Positions 53,338 through 62,195 are shown, numbered from the stretch's first letter. The stretch is DNA of 64,000 bases from Opitutaceae bacterium (GCA_027482185.1 JAIXWF010000013.1:1-64000), one strand, 5' to 3'. The notes: a model not told the origin generated them from the sequence alone. Program-made: numbers and translations.

Positions 53338-54633
53338 TCAGACCATCATCGCGGCGACGCAGGCGGTGAGGAAACAGGCGATGCTGCCGCCGATCAGGGC
53401 CTTGACGCCGAGCTTGGCGAGGTTGCCGCGTTGCTCGGGGGCAAGGGCGCCGATGCCGCCGACCTGGATGCCGATCGAAACGATGTTCGCGAAACCGCAG
53501 AGCGCGTACGTCAGGATGATGAGCGTGCGCGGGTCGGTGAGTTTGCCGGCGGCCTTCATCTCGCCGAGTTGCAGGTAGGAGACGAACTCGTTCAGCACCG
53601 TGCGCGTGCCAAGGAGTTGGCCTGAGACCATGAGGTCGCCGCGGTCGATGCCGATCAGCCAGGCGATGGGCGCGTAGAGCAGGCCGAGGATGAATTCGAG
53701 GGAGAAGGTCTTGTAGGCGCCGCCGGTGACGCCGGCGATCCAGGTGTTGAGGCCGGTGGGGCCGCCGATCCAATCGCCGAGGATGTAATTGAAGAAAGCG
53801 ACAAGGGCCGTGAACACGATGAGCATGCCGCCGATGTTGACCGCGAGCTTGAGGCCGTCGGTCGTGCCGAGGCAGATGGCGTCGAGCAGATTGGCGCCGA
53901 TCTTGTCCTTCGCGACATCGAGGTCCTCGTTCACCTTTTCCGTCTGCGGCAGCAGAATCTTCGACGTCATGATCGCGGCCGGGGCGGAAATGACCGACGC
54001 CGTGATCAGGTGGGTGGCGAACAGCGTTTGCTGCGCGGGATCGCTGCCGCCGAGGAAACTGATGTACGCGATCATTACGGCGCCGGCGATCGTGGCCATG
54101 CCGCCGACCATGATGCAGAGCATTTCCGACCGGGTCAGCTTGGCGAGGTAGGGCCGGATCAGGAGCGGGGCCTCGGTCTGGCCGAGGAAGATGTTGGCGG
54201 AAGCGGACAGGCTCTCGGCGCCGGACAGCTTCATCGTCTTCGACATCACCCAGGCGAAGGCGTAGACGATTTTCTGCAGCACCCCGAGGTAGTAGAGCAT
54301 CGAGGTGAAGGCGGAGAAGAAGATCACCGACGGCAGAATCGAGAGGCCGAAGACGACGCCGTGCTTCGAGGGATCGACGAGCGAGCCGAAGAGGAACTTG
54401 GTGCCTTCGCCGGTGAAACCGAGCAGTTTGACGAAGAACCCGCCGAGCGCTTCGACGAGGTAGCGCACCGGGCCGACGTGGATCACGAGGGCGGCGAAAA
54501 TGAACTGCAGCGCGAGGCCGACGCCGACGAGCCGCCAGTTGATGGCGCGGCGATTCTCGCTCAGCGCGACGGCGATGCCGACAAACACCGCGATGCCGAG
54601 GAGGCCGCGGAAAACGTGGTTGAGGGTATCCAT
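53338..54633 (-). CDS. Concentrative nucleoside transporter (NupC/CNT family)
   Basis: This inner-membrane carrier (431 aa) imports nucleosides with H+ or Na+. CNT hallmarks are seen: HP1-type GQTEAPLLIRPYL, TM with SASANIFLG, the later EFVSYLQLG and TYALCGFANIVSIGIQVGG segments. The start ATG was chosen because upstream codons lie in the divergent gene. Its substrate preference is not readable. It is bracketed by CACTGAT repeat arrays. Confidence 0.93.
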   Translation of the reverse strand: MDTLNHVFRGLLGIAVFVGIAVALSENRRAINWRLVGVGLALQFIFAALVIHVGPVRYLVEALGGFFVKLLGFTGEGTKFLFGSLVDPSKHGVVFGLSILPSVIFFSAFTSMLYYLGVLQKIVYAFAWVMSKTMKLSGAESLSASANIFLGQTEAPLLIRPYLAKLTRSEMLCIMVGGMATIAGAVMIAYISFLGGSDPAQQTLFATHLITASVISAPAAIMTSKILLPQTEKVNEDLDVAKDKIGANLLDAICLGTTDGLKLAVNIGGMLIVFTALVAFFNYILGDWIGGPTGLNTWIAGVTGGAYKTFSLEFILGLLYAPIAWLIGIDRGDLMVSGQLLGTRTVLNEFVSYLQLGEMKAAGKLTDPRTLIILTYALCGFANIVSIGIQVGGIGALAPEQRGNLAKLGVKALIGGSIACFLTACVAAMMV

Positions 54634-54705
54634 GGGATCGGGACCGAAAGCTGGTTTGATGCCGAGCTTGCGCGGGGTCGGTCGCCCGGCGAGAACCAAA
54701 CCACC

Positions 54706-55254
54706 ATGACCGTGCAGGAGCGCCTCGCCCGCCACCTCGGCCGCAACCCGGAGACGGCTGCGGCTGCCTTTGTCGCGCCCAACGCCACCGTGATCGGCGA
54801 CGTTACCCTCGGGCCCGACAGCAGCGTCTGGTACGGCTGCGTGCTCCGCGGCGACATCAACCGCATCGAGATCGGCGAAGGCTCCAACGTGCAGGACGGC
54901 ACGATCGTGCATCTGGCGGATGACCACGGCGTGAAGGTCGGCCGGCATACGACGATCGGCCATGCCGCGATCATCCATGCGTGCACGATCGGCGACGAAT
55001 GCCTGATCGGCATGGGCGCGACGGTGCTCGACGGCGCGGTGATCGGGGACCGTTGCATCGTGGGGGCGAACGCGCTCGTGACGCAGCGGTTTGTCGCTCC
55101 GCCGGGCTCGATGATTCTCGGGGCGCCGGCGAAGGTCGTGCGGGCGTTGACGGCGGAGGAACAGGCCGGGCTGCGGCGCTGGGCGGAAAAGTACGTCGCC
55201 GTGGCCCAGGCGCACGCGGCGCGCGCTACGGCCGCTCCAACGTCGAAAACGTGA
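54706..55254 (+). CDS. Gamma-carbonic-anhydrase-like hexapeptide protein
   Basis: This left-handed beta-helix protein (182 aa) is made of hexapeptide repeats (VIGDVTLGPDSSVWYG, IGEGSNVQDGTIVHL). Three likely metal-ligand histidines are in TIVHL and GHAAIIHACT. The family includes gamma-carbonic anhydrases and the YrdA/PaaY proteins, many with no measurable carbonic-anhydrase activity, so the name is by similarity. Its last 29 bp overlap the end of folA on the other strand. Confidence 0.88.
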   Translation: MTVQERLARHLGRNPETAAAAFVAPNATVIGDVTLGPDSSVWYGCVLRGDINRIEIGEGSNVQDGTIVHLADDHGVKVGRHTTIGHAAIIHACTIGDECLIGMGATVLDGAVIGDRCIVGANALVTQRFVAPPGSMILGAPAKVVRALTAEEQAGLRRWAEKYVAVAQAHAARATAAPTSKT

Positions 55255-55735
55255 GCCGGTAACCGGCGTCGGCGGATTCGCGCCGCGCCGTTTCGCGCCA
55301 CGCGAGGTGGCGCCACTCCGGCATGAAGGTGTCGCCGGGAATCTCGGCGTGCACGAGCGTGAGGTGCAGGCGCAACGGCCGGGCGAGGGCGAGGGTTTCC
55401 CCGTAGATGCGCTGGCCGCCACAGATATAGGGTTCGCCGGGCAGGGCGTCGGCGACGGCGAGGGCCGCGGCGAGGTCCGGCACCACGACCACGCCGGGTT
55501 GCGCGAGTTCGGCGCGGCGGGAAATCACGATGGGACGACGGCCGTCGGCGCGCGCTCCCGGCCAGGTCTCGTAACAGATGCGGCCGAGCACGCAGGTTTT
55601 GCCCGCGGTCTCCGCGTGGAAAAAACGCAGGTCCTCCGGGATGTGCCACGGCAGTTTGCCGCCGCGCCCGATGACGCGGTTCTCCGCGCAGGCGACGATC
55701 ACGTTGAGAAACTTCGGCGGCGGGGACGAGGACAC
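55226..55735 (-). CDS. folA: Dihydrofolate reductase
   Basis: This enzyme reduces dihydrofolate to tetrahydrofolate with NADPH. The 169-aa form from the GTG at 55735 has VIVACAENRVIGRGGKLPWHIPEDL (in parts) with catalytic Asp replaced by Glu-type spacing in PWHIPEDLRFF, the NADPH segment LGRICYETW and the C-terminal ICGGQRIYGETL. A longer frame reaches 55864, but its first residues come from a CACTGAT repeat unit, so it was not used. The tail-to-tail overlap with the gamma-CA gene is 29 bp. Confidence 0.9.
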   Translation of the reverse strand: MSSSPPPKFLNVIVACAENRVIGRGGKLPWHIPEDLRFFHAETAGKTCVLGRICYETWPGARADGRRPIVISRRAELAQPGVVVVPDLAAALAVADALPGEPYICGGQRIYGETLALARPLRLHLTLVHAEIPGDTFMPEWRHLAWRETARRESADAGYRLTFSTLERP

Positions 55736-55838
55736 GGGCGCGAGATGTAGATTCGGCCCGGCATTAGGCGAGCGCGGAGGAACCACGGATTTTAACTGCA
55801 GGAAACTGATTCGGAAGAAACTCGAACCGATCAGGAAG

Positions 55839-56260
55839 AACCACTGATTTTCACTGATGCTCACTTAATCGGAGGGAATCCGGACTTGGCTCTGATTCCG
55901 AAGCATTGCCCACTATCAGTGAACGTAAGTGCCTATCAGTGGTTCACTCTTCCGGCGAGCAACGCCGCCAAGCCGCAACGATCCCCTGAAGGAGGAACCA
56001 CTGATTGTCACTGATGCTCACTGAATCGGAGGGAATCCGATCCCGACCTTGGTCCGACGGCATTCCCTTCCATCAGTGCAGATCAGTGTTCATCAGTGGT
56101 TCACTTCCTCCGGCTCGGAGACGAAGCGCTGCCACACCGACCCGAGACAGAAGGAACCACTGATTGTCACTTATGTTCACTGAATCGGAGGGAATCCGAT
56201 CCAAGTCTTGGTCCGACGGGATTCCGCTTCATCAGTGAACATCAGTGTTCATCCGTGGTT
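55839..56260. repeat. Tandem trimer B of the CACTGAT palindrome, inverted relative to trimer A
   Basis: Units lie at 55839-55944, 55996-56101 and 56155-56260 (period about 158 bp). They have the same ends and 10-bp CACTGAT spacing, but the core reads CTCACTTAATCGGAGGGAAT, the complement of trimer A. A partial unit, AACCACGGAT, begins at 55781. The gap 55736-56361 contains no gene. Confidence 0.85.
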
Positions 56261-56268
56261 AACTTCCT

Positions 56269-56296
56269 CCGAACTCCGAACCCCGAACTCCGAACC
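56269..56296. repeat. Four tandem heptamers CCGAACT/CCGAACC
   Basis: CCGAACT-CCGAACC occurs twice in a perfect 14-bp direct repeat, immediately after CACTGAT trimer B and 65 bp before ald. It is the cleanest example of the 7-bp periodicity. Confidence 0.8.
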
Positions 56297-56361
56297 CCGT
56301 TGCCGTCGCGGCAACGGCGGCTTGCGCTTGTCTCGCCGGGGGGGCGGGCCAAGTTCGGTTT

Positions 56362-57450
56362 ATGACAATCGGAGTACCCAAGGAAATTAAGATCGGTGAA
56401 ACGCGGGTTTCGATGCCCCCCAGTCTGTGCCGCCGGTGCGTGGCGCTCGGAGCCAAGGTGTTGATCCAGAAATCGGCCGGCCTCACCGCCGGATTCACGG
56501 ATGCGGAATACCGGGCGGCGGGCGCGACGCTCGTGACCGACGCCGCGACGGTGTGGAAGAAGGCGGACCTGATCCTCAAGGTGAAGGAACCGTTGGCGTC
56601 GGAGTACGATTTGCTCCGCGAAGGGCAGACGCTGTTCACCTACCTCCACCTCGCGGCCGGCCCCGAGCTGGCAAAGGTGCTGTTGAAGAAACGCATCCTT
56701 GGCATCGCCTACGAGACGGTCGAGGGCGCGGACGGCAGTTTCCCGCTGCTCAAGCCGATGTCGCAGATCGCGGGCCGGCTCTCGATCCAGATCGGCGCCT
56801 ATTTCCTCCAATCGCAGCACGGCGGGTCCGGCGTATTGCTCGGCGGGATACCGGGCACGATGCCCGGCCACGTCGTGGTCGTCGGCGCCGGCAATTCCGG
56901 CGCGCACGCCGTGCAGATGGCGGCGGGCATGGGCGCGCGCGTCACGGTGCTCGATCTCGACACGCGCAAGCTCGAGGCGCTCGACACCGAGTACCGCGGC
57001 CGCGTGGTCACGCTGATGTCGAATCCAGCGAATCTGGAAAACGAGATCGCGGATGCGGACCTGCTCGTCGGCGCGGTGCTCATCCCGGCGGCCAAGGCGC
57101 CGGTCGTTGTGACCAAGAAGATGGTGGCCCGCATGCGGCCCGGCAGCGTGATCGTGGACATCGCGATCGACCAGGGCGGTTGCATCGAGAGCATCCGGCC
57201 GACGTCGCACGAAAAGCCCGTCTACACGGAGCACGGCGTGATCCATTACGCGGTGCCGAATATGCCCGCGCTCGTCGGCCGCACGTCGACCCTCGGCCTC
57301 ACGCAGGCGACGGAGCCGTTCGTCGCAATGCTGGTGAACAAAGGCGTGGCGCGCGCGTTGGCCGAGCACCCGGGGCTGGCCCGCGGCGTCAACACGCAGG
57401 ACGGCAAGATTGTCTATCCGGCCGTCGCGAAGGCGCTGGGCTATGCCTGA
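56362..57450 (+). CDS. ald: Alanine dehydrogenase
   Basis: This NAD-dependent enzyme interconverts L-alanine and pyruvate plus ammonia. The 362-aa protein has the family N-terminus IGVPKEIKIGETRVSM, substrate-site residues in LFTYLHLAAG and KVKEPLASEY, and the NAD fold VVVGAGNSGAHAVQMA followed by LDLD. It lies downstream of the repeat block with no obvious operon partner. Confidence 0.95.
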   Translation: MTIGVPKEIKIGETRVSMPPSLCRRCVALGAKVLIQKSAGLTAGFTDAEYRAAGATLVTDAATVWKKADLILKVKEPLASEYDLLREGQTLFTYLHLAAGPELAKVLLKKRILGIAYETVEGADGSFPLLKPMSQIAGRLSIQIGAYFLQSQHGGSGVLLGGIPGTMPGHVVVVGAGNSGAHAVQMAAGMGARVTVLDLDTRKLEALDTEYRGRVVTLMSNPANLENEIADADLLVGAVLIPAAKAPVVVTKKMVARMRPGSVIVDIAIDQGGCIESIRPTSHEKPVYTEHGVIHYAVPNMPALVGRTSTLGLTQATEPFVAMLVNKGVARALAEHPGLARGVNTQDGKIVYPAVAKALGYA

Positions 57451-57471
57451 GGCCGCGCTGGGCGCGGCGGT

Positions 57472-57502
57472 TGAAAGTCACAGGTTGAAAGTTGAAAGAC
57501 CG
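57472..57502. repeat. Heptamer-word array (GTTGAAA)
   Basis: GTTGAAAGTCACAGGTTGAA and AGTTGAAAG words follow the ald stop by about 20 bp in the 136-bp gap before the hydrolase gene. Confidence 0.5.
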
Positions 57503-57586
57503 ACGACGGTGGATGGCGCCGTTGGGGTTTGCGTTCCGCTCCCTGCTGAACTCCTTCGCGGCAACGCTTGCTCCCGTTTCCGCCCT

Positions 57587-58459
57587 ATGAACTTTCGCCG
57601 CTTCTCCGCTTTCCTCATTTTCGCCTGCCTGATTGCCGGCGGGCTGCGCGCCGAGCCGGTGCCGGTGGGGCCGGGGAAGCTCGAGCTGCCCAACGGCGAC
57701 GAGCCCATCACGCTCTACACGTACAAGCCGCCGACCTACAAGGGCGGGCCGTTGCTCGTGGTGTTCCACGGCGTCCAGCGCAACGCGGAGGATTACCGCA
57801 ATTACGCCATCACGTTGGCGGAGCGCTTCGGCGTGATCGTGGTGGCGCCGCATTTCGATGCGAAGCGTTTCCCGATGGCGCGCTACCAACGCGGCGGGCT
57901 CGTCGATGCCGCGGGCAAGGCCCAGCCGGCCGAGCAATGGACTTACGCGGCGGTGCCGAAGATCGTCGCCCACATCCGCGGCCTCGAGAGCAAGCCGGAC
58001 CTGCCGTACTTCCTCATCGGCCATTCGGCGGGCGGGCAGTTCTTGGTGCGCCTCGCGGCCTTCATGCCGGGCGAGGCGGTGCGGATCGTGGCGGCGAACG
58101 CGGGCTCGCACCTGTTTCCCACGCGGGAACGCGACTTCGGCTACGGGTTCGGCGGGCTGCCGCCGGAGCTGGCCAACGACGAATTCCTGAAACGCTACCT
58201 GGCCGCGCCGCTCACGCTGTATCAGGGAACCGGCGACGTGTTGAATTCCAACAGCCTCGACGTCAGCGAGCCCGCCATGCGGCAGGGCCCGCACCGTCTG
58301 GCCCGCGGCCGGGCCGTCTACGCCTACGCCGCCGATCTGGCGAAAACGAAGGGCTGGGCCTTCAACTGGCGGATCGTCGAGACGCCCGACATCAAGCACG
58401 AGGCCGCCTTCATGTTTGCCGCGAAGGAAGCGGAAGAGGCGTTGTTCGGGAAGAAGTAG
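57587..58459 (+). CDS. Secreted alpha/beta-hydrolase
   Basis: This exported protein (290 aa) has a signal peptide (about 1-22), the oxyanion segment VVFHGVQRNAEDY, the nucleophile elbow IGHSAGGQF (about residue 147) and a C-terminal His in PDIKHEAAFM. The layout resembles polyhydroxybutyrate-depolymerase/feruloyl-esterase-like hydrolases, but no precise substrate can be given. Confidence 0.82.
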   Translation: MNFRRFSAFLIFACLIAGGLRAEPVPVGPGKLELPNGDEPITLYTYKPPTYKGGPLLVVFHGVQRNAEDYRNYAITLAERFGVIVVAPHFDAKRFPMARYQRGGLVDAAGKAQPAEQWTYAAVPKIVAHIRGLESKPDLPYFLIGHSAGGQFLVRLAAFMPGEAVRIVAANAGSHLFPTRERDFGYGFGGLPPELANDEFLKRYLAAPLTLYQGTGDVLNSNSLDVSEPAMRQGPHRLARGRAVYAYAADLAKTKGWAFNWRIVETPDIKHEAAFMFAAKEAEEALFGKK

Positions 58460-58476
58460 GCCGGCGGCCGGCGGCC

Positions 58477-58542
58477 GGCAGCGATCAGCGATCAGCTTTC
58501 AGCGATCGGCTGACCGCTGATAGCTGACGGCTGATCGCTCCC
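58477..58542. repeat. Heptamer-word inverted repeat (GCTGATC type)
   Basis: GCAGCGATCAGCGATCAGCT is followed by CAGCGATCGGCTGACCGCTG and ATAGCTGACGGCTGATCGCT. The first and last parts can pair. It separates two convergent genes. Confidence 0.6.
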
Positions 58543-58547
58543 TTGGG

Positions 58548-58580
58548 AAAAACGAAACGCCGGAGCGGGGAGCTCCGGCG
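58548..58580 (-). terminator. Rho-independent terminator for the cyclophilin gene
   Basis: Read on the minus strand, a 9-bp perfect stem CGCCGGAGC / GCTCCGGCG with a 5-nt loop is followed by TTTCGTTTTT. It lies 80 bp after the stop of the gene at 58661-59182. Confidence 0.8.
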
Positions 58581-58660
58581 TCGGAATGCAGAGGCGGGGC
58601 GGTGTTCCGCCTCCGGCTTCAACGTTCAGCTTTCACACTTCAACGGCCGCGCGCGCGGCT

Positions 58661-59182
58661 TCAGGCTTTCGCCGGAACCAAGGTGACGCTGACGACCTCG
58701 ATGCGCTCGATCGGCGTGCTCTTTTCGCCGCCGCCGCCGTTCTTGGTCGGGACGGTGGCGATCTTCTCGAGGACGTCGTCGCCCGCGACCAACTGGCCGA
58801 AGGCCGTGTACTGGCGGTCGAGGAACTTGGCGTCGCCGTGGCAGATGAAGAACTGGCAGCCGGCGGAATCCGGGTGGGAGGAGCGGGCCATGGAGATGAC
58901 GCCGCGGACGTGGGACTTGGCGTTGAACTCGGCCTTCACCTTGTAGCCCGGGTCGCCCGTGCCGGGCATGCCGTCGGAGCCGGCCTTGGTGTTGGGGCAG
59001 CCGCCCTGGATCATGAAGCCCTTGATGATGCGGTGGAAGGCGGTGCCGTTGTAGAAGCCCTCGCGGGCGAGCTTCTTGAAATTCTCGACCGTCTTCGGCG
59101 CGACGTCGGGCCAGAAAGCGAGGGTCAGGTCGCCGTAGGTGGTTTTGATGACGGCGTTTTCGGAGGCAGTGGTGGTGCTCAT
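58661..59182 (-). CDS. Peptidyl-prolyl cis-trans isomerase, cyclophilin type
   Basis: This protein-folding catalyst (173 aa) has the catalytic loop FHRIIKGFMIQGG with the essential Arg, the QFFIC strand and the segment FLDRQYTAFGQL. The Trp that in human cyclophilin helps bind cyclosporin is not at the expected place, as in many bacterial forms. It has no signal peptide, so it is cytoplasmic. The next gene upstream is divergent. Confidence 0.93.
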   Translation of the reverse strand: MSTTTASENAVIKTTYGDLTLAFWPDVAPKTVENFKKLAREGFYNGTAFHRIIKGFMIQGGCPNTKAGSDGMPGTGDPGYKVKAEFNAKSHVRGVISMARSSHPDSAGCQFFICHGDAKFLDRQYTAFGQLVAGDDVLEKIATVPTKNGGGGEKSTPIERIEVVSVTLVPAKA

Positions 59183-59255
59183 GGAAGGCGAGAGCCAACG
59201 CGGGCCGGGCGTTGCCGCAAGAACCGATTTGCGCGGGCGGCGCGGGTCCTGCTGG

Positions 59256-60320
59256 ATGCGCCGGATGAATCTCCGCTTCCTCTGCGCTTTCTTTTTCTCC
59301 GGCGGCGTCGCGGTCCTGCCGGTCGCGGCGGCCGACGTGCTCCGGCCCAAGGTCGTCGTGGTGACGATGTTCGAGGCCGGGGCCGACACCGGCGACCGGC
59401 CGGGCGAATTCCAATACTGGGTGGAGCGCGAAAAGCTCACGCAGGTGCTGCCGTTTCCGCAGGGCTACCGCGACCTGCGGACCAACGCCGACGGCAGCGT
59501 GCTCGGGGTCGTGACCGGCGTCGGCACGGCGAAGAGCGCGGCCACGATCATGGCGCTGGGGATGGATGCGCGGTTCGACCTTTCGAAATCCTATTGGCTC
59601 GTGGCGGGCATCGCGGGCATCGACCCGCAGGACGGCTCGCTCGGCTCCGCGGTCTGGGCGGAATGGCTCGTCGACGGCGACCTCGGGCACGAGATCGATC
59701 CGCGGGAAATGCCGGCGGGTTGGACGACGGGCTACCTGCCGCTGCGGAAAAAGAAACCGTACGAGCTGCCGGTGGACCGCAGCGAGGGCGAGGCCTACCG
59801 CCTCGATTCCAAGTTGGTCGAGTGGGCGTATCGGTTGACCAAGGACACGCCGCTGGCGGACACCGAGCCCATGCGGAAACGCCGCGCGCTGTACACCGGC
59901 TTCCCGAACGCGCAGCAGCCGCCGAAGGTGATGAAGGGCGACAATCTTTCTTCGATGACTTACTGGCACGGCAAGATCCTGAACCAGTGGGCCAACGACT
60001 GGGTGACGTACTTCAGCGACGGCACCGGCAACTACGTGACCACGGCGATGGAGGACACGGGCACGATGCAGTCGCTCACGTTTCTCGCGCGGGCGAAACG
60101 GGCCGACGCGCAACGCCTGCTCGTGCTGCGCACGGCGAGCAACTTCGACATGCAATGGCCGGGCGGCGACGCCGCCGAGAGCCTGAGCGGCGAGAAACTG
60201 GGGCCCGGTTACTCCGCGTACCTGCCCTCGCTCGAGGCGGCGCACCAAGTCGGCAGCCGTGTCGTGCACGAACTCGTGAAGAACTGGGCCAAGTACGAGA
60301 CGACGTTGCCGGGGCGCTGA
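59256..60320 (+). CDS. NUP family protein (purine nucleoside permease domain)
   Basis: This exported protein (354 aa) has a signal peptide (about 1-26) and the NUP pattern: PKVVVVTMFEAGADTGDRPGEF (in parts), TGVGTAKSAATIMALGMD, VAGIAGIDPQDGSLGS and MEDTGTMQSLTFLARA. The family was named after a yeast nucleoside permease, but it has no membrane segments and the fold resembles nucleoside phosphorylases. A periplasmic nucleoside-binding or cleaving role is therefore as likely as transport. A start 9 bp later is possible. Confidence 0.85.
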   Translation: MRRMNLRFLCAFFFSGGVAVLPVAAADVLRPKVVVVTMFEAGADTGDRPGEFQYWVEREKLTQVLPFPQGYRDLRTNADGSVLGVVTGVGTAKSAATIMALGMDARFDLSKSYWLVAGIAGIDPQDGSLGSAVWAEWLVDGDLGHEIDPREMPAGWTTGYLPLRKKKPYELPVDRSEGEAYRLDSKLVEWAYRLTKDTPLADTEPMRKRRALYTGFPNAQQPPKVMKGDNLSSMTYWHGKILNQWANDWVTYFSDGTGNYVTTAMEDTGTMQSLTFLARAKRADAQRLLVLRTASNFDMQWPGGDAAESLSGEKLGPGYSAYLPSLEAAHQVGSRVVHELVKNWAKYETTLPGR

Positions 60321-60323
60321 GGC

Positions 60324-60550
60324 GGAAAAAGCTGAAAGCGGAAAATCGGGAAATCGGAAAACCCGAGGCGACGGAGGAAAGACGGAAACAAGAAAAGAAG
60401 AAGGAAGAAACGGGCACAGCTGCCAGCGGCAGCGAGGGGCGGGTGCGACCTTGTTTCTTGTGCCTGCCAGCCACTCGCTGGCGCTCGCGGCTACACTCTG
60501 CGACCGCCGGTGGGTTTCGCTCTCAACCCTCAGCTCTCAACTCCCAACCG
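60324..60550. repeat. Heptamer-word inverted repeat with purine-rich left arm
   Basis: The left arm (60324-60420) has AGCTGAAAGCGGAAAATCGG and further GGAAA words, continuing into an A/G-rich stretch. The right arm (60519-60550) has CTCTCAACCCTCAGCTCTCA then ACTCCCAACC. It fills the gap between convergent genes 60321-60560. Confidence 0.55.
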
Positions 60551-60560
60551 ACGCTCCGCG

Positions 60561-61103
60561 TCAAAGGCGTGCGACGCGGTCGGCGCCGGCGAGGGCGAGG
60601 GCGGCTTGGAACGGACGGAGATGAGAGCGGATCTTCGCGACTTCGGCCGCGGTGGGGTTTTCCGGATCGGCCACGCCCGGGGGCGGGCCGTGGCGTTCGA
60701 GGCACTGCGTGAGCACGGACGCGGCCTGTTCGGCCGGCAAGCGGCCGCCGTTGAGAAAAACCTCGAGGTCGCCGGCCATCGGCTCGCTGCCGGCGGCCAG
60801 CTTCACGATGGCGACGCCGCTGAAGACGAGGCGGCGGAGGGCGCGTTCGCCGCCGGAGCGGAGGATGCCGTTGCGGTCGCCGACGGCGACGAGACCGGCC
60901 GCGGTGTGCTGGCGCTGGAGCTGGGCGGCCCGGAGAAAGACGGCGAATTCGCCGGCGCCGTCGCGGACGGTGTCGCCGGCATTCCATTCGGCACTGTGCA
61001 GAACGGCGACGCCGGCCTTGGCGGAGTCGCGGGCGGAGAGGACGGGGGCGGCGAGCAGGGCCGCGCCGAGCAGGCAAAAACGGAAGGCGGCGGGCGCGAA
61101 CAT
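60561..61103 (-). CDS. Hypothetical secreted protein
   Basis: This 180-aa protein has a signal peptide (about 1-22). The body (SAKAGVAVLHSAEWNAGDTV, GLVAVGDRNGILRSGG, LTQCLERHG) gives no family that I recognise. The ATG at 61103 was chosen because it starts the signal peptide; a start at about 61155 is possible. A terminator for the next minus-strand gene lies 108 bp upstream. Confidence 0.6.
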   Translation of the reverse strand: MFAPAAFRFCLLGAALLAAPVLSARDSAKAGVAVLHSAEWNAGDTVRDGAGEFAVFLRAAQLQRQHTAAGLVAVGDRNGILRSGGERALRRLVFSGVAIVKLAAGSEPMAGDLEVFLNGGRLPAEQAASVLTQCLERHGPPPGVADPENPTAAEVAKIRSHLRPFQAALALAGADRVARL

Positions 61104-61210
61104 GGCCGCTCTGAAAGCATAGCTGGTGCCGCGGGCGGCGTTCCGGGCCCGCATGAAAAACTTTCCCGCGGCCGGAGACCGGCCCGAATCCGATGCATGG
61201 GACCGGGCGC

Positions 61211-61242
61211 AAAAAAACCGACCCGCGGAGACCGCGGGTCGG
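61211..61242 (-). terminator. Rho-independent terminator
   Basis: On the minus strand a perfect 11-bp stem CCGACCCGCGG / CCGCGGGTCGG with a 3-nt loop is followed by seven T. It ends the transcript of the gene at 61276-61965 and separates it from 60561-61103. Confidence 0.92.
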
Positions 61243-61275
61243 CTGGGTTCGGATCGGGGCTGGGGCGGGCCCGGA

Positions 61276-61965
61276 TCAGGAACGGGGGCTGGGCTTGGCG
61301 GCGGCGTTGAGCGCGGCGCGCAGTTCGCTGCGGATCTCTTCCGGCTGGCGATCAAGCTGGGAGCGGCAGATTTCCATCACTTTGGGATGGGCGGAAGCGT
61401 GCTGGGCGAGGGCCATGCGGGTGGCGGAGGTCAGGCCCGGCTCGTTGAGGCCGAAACCGTCGAGGATCGCGACCACGTGGCGGCCGTCGCCGCTGGCGAG
61501 GAAGGCGCCCCACTGCAGACGCATCGAGGAGGGCGAGCGGACGGAGGTGTCGACGACGCGCTGGCTCGGGGTGTTGGCGAGGCGCTCGACTTCGGCGCGG
61601 ACCGGGGACTTCTGGGCGAGCATGCGCAGCCAGCTGCTGCCGAGCGGATGGCCGGATTGCCAGAGGGCGGCGGCCAGGAGGCGCTGGTCGCGGGCCGGGA
61701 GGGTGTTGAGCTGGTCGAGCCAGCCTTCGACCTTGTCCGGGTTCTGCGCGAACACCGTGGCGAGGAAGCCGATGGCGACCGCGGTGTTTTCGGGGCGGTC
61801 GAAGTAGCCTTCCTGGCTCAGGCGCTCGATCGCGCGCGGCAGCTGGGCCGGTTGCGGGTTCAGGTAGTAGGATTCGAGCCAAGCTTGGGCCGAGATTTCG
61901 GCGCGGAGCGCGGCGGCGGAGGCCAGCGCGAAGCCGGCGACAAGGATGCGAAGCAGGGTTTTCAT
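61276..61965 (-). CDS. Hypothetical secreted helical protein
   Basis: This 229-aa protein has a signal peptide (about 1-22) and is otherwise predicted mostly helical (LESYYLNPQPAQLPRAIERL, AVAIGFLATVFAQNP). The N-terminal half has the feel of proteins in the DUF-type helical-repeat group, but I do not recognise it. It has its own strong terminator. Upstream (61966-62421) there is no gene, only a terminator and a repeat. Confidence 0.7.
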   Translation of the reverse strand: MKTLLRILVAGFALASAAALRAEISAQAWLESYYLNPQPAQLPRAIERLSQEGYFDRPENTAVAIGFLATVFAQNPDKVEGWLDQLNTLPARDQRLLAAALWQSGHPLGSSWLRMLAQKSPVRAEVERLANTPSQRVVDTSVRSPSSMRLQWGAFLASGDGRHVVAILDGFGLNEPGLTSATRMALAQHASAHPKVMEICRSQLDRQPEEIRSELRAALNAAAKPSPRS

Positions 61966-62167
61966 AGCAGGTGACTTTGGGCGGTTAACACCCGGCAGCC
62001 GCTGCGGGAAAAAGGGGTTGGCGGCCGAGCTTCCTGCAAGGTACGGCGCGGACCCTGTTCCGTAAAGTGCCCAAGCGATGAAACCTTTTCATCCGCGGGC
62101 GGCGGTGACGCGGCCCGCGCTTATAGCCTTCGGTAAGTGATCACTCACTCGCTGCGGGCCGGGCATG

Positions 62168-62195
62168 AAAAAGGCCGGCTGGAAACCAGCCGGCC
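62168..62195 (-). terminator. Rho-independent terminator for the amidase transcript
   Basis: On the minus strand a perfect 10-bp stem GGCCGGCTGG / CCAGCCGGCC with a TTT loop is followed by TTTTT. It lies 227 bp after the amidase stop, beyond a repeat element. Confidence 0.85.

Noticed and set aside
55736-55864. N-terminal extension of dihydrofolate reductase
   Set aside because: The 43 extra residues come from a CACTGAT repeat unit and precede the normal family N-terminus, so the GTG at 55735 was preferred.
52900-56260. The repeat-flanked segment called outright as a transposon
   Set aside because: There is no transposase, no target-site duplication was recognised, and the enclosed genes are ordinary core genes.
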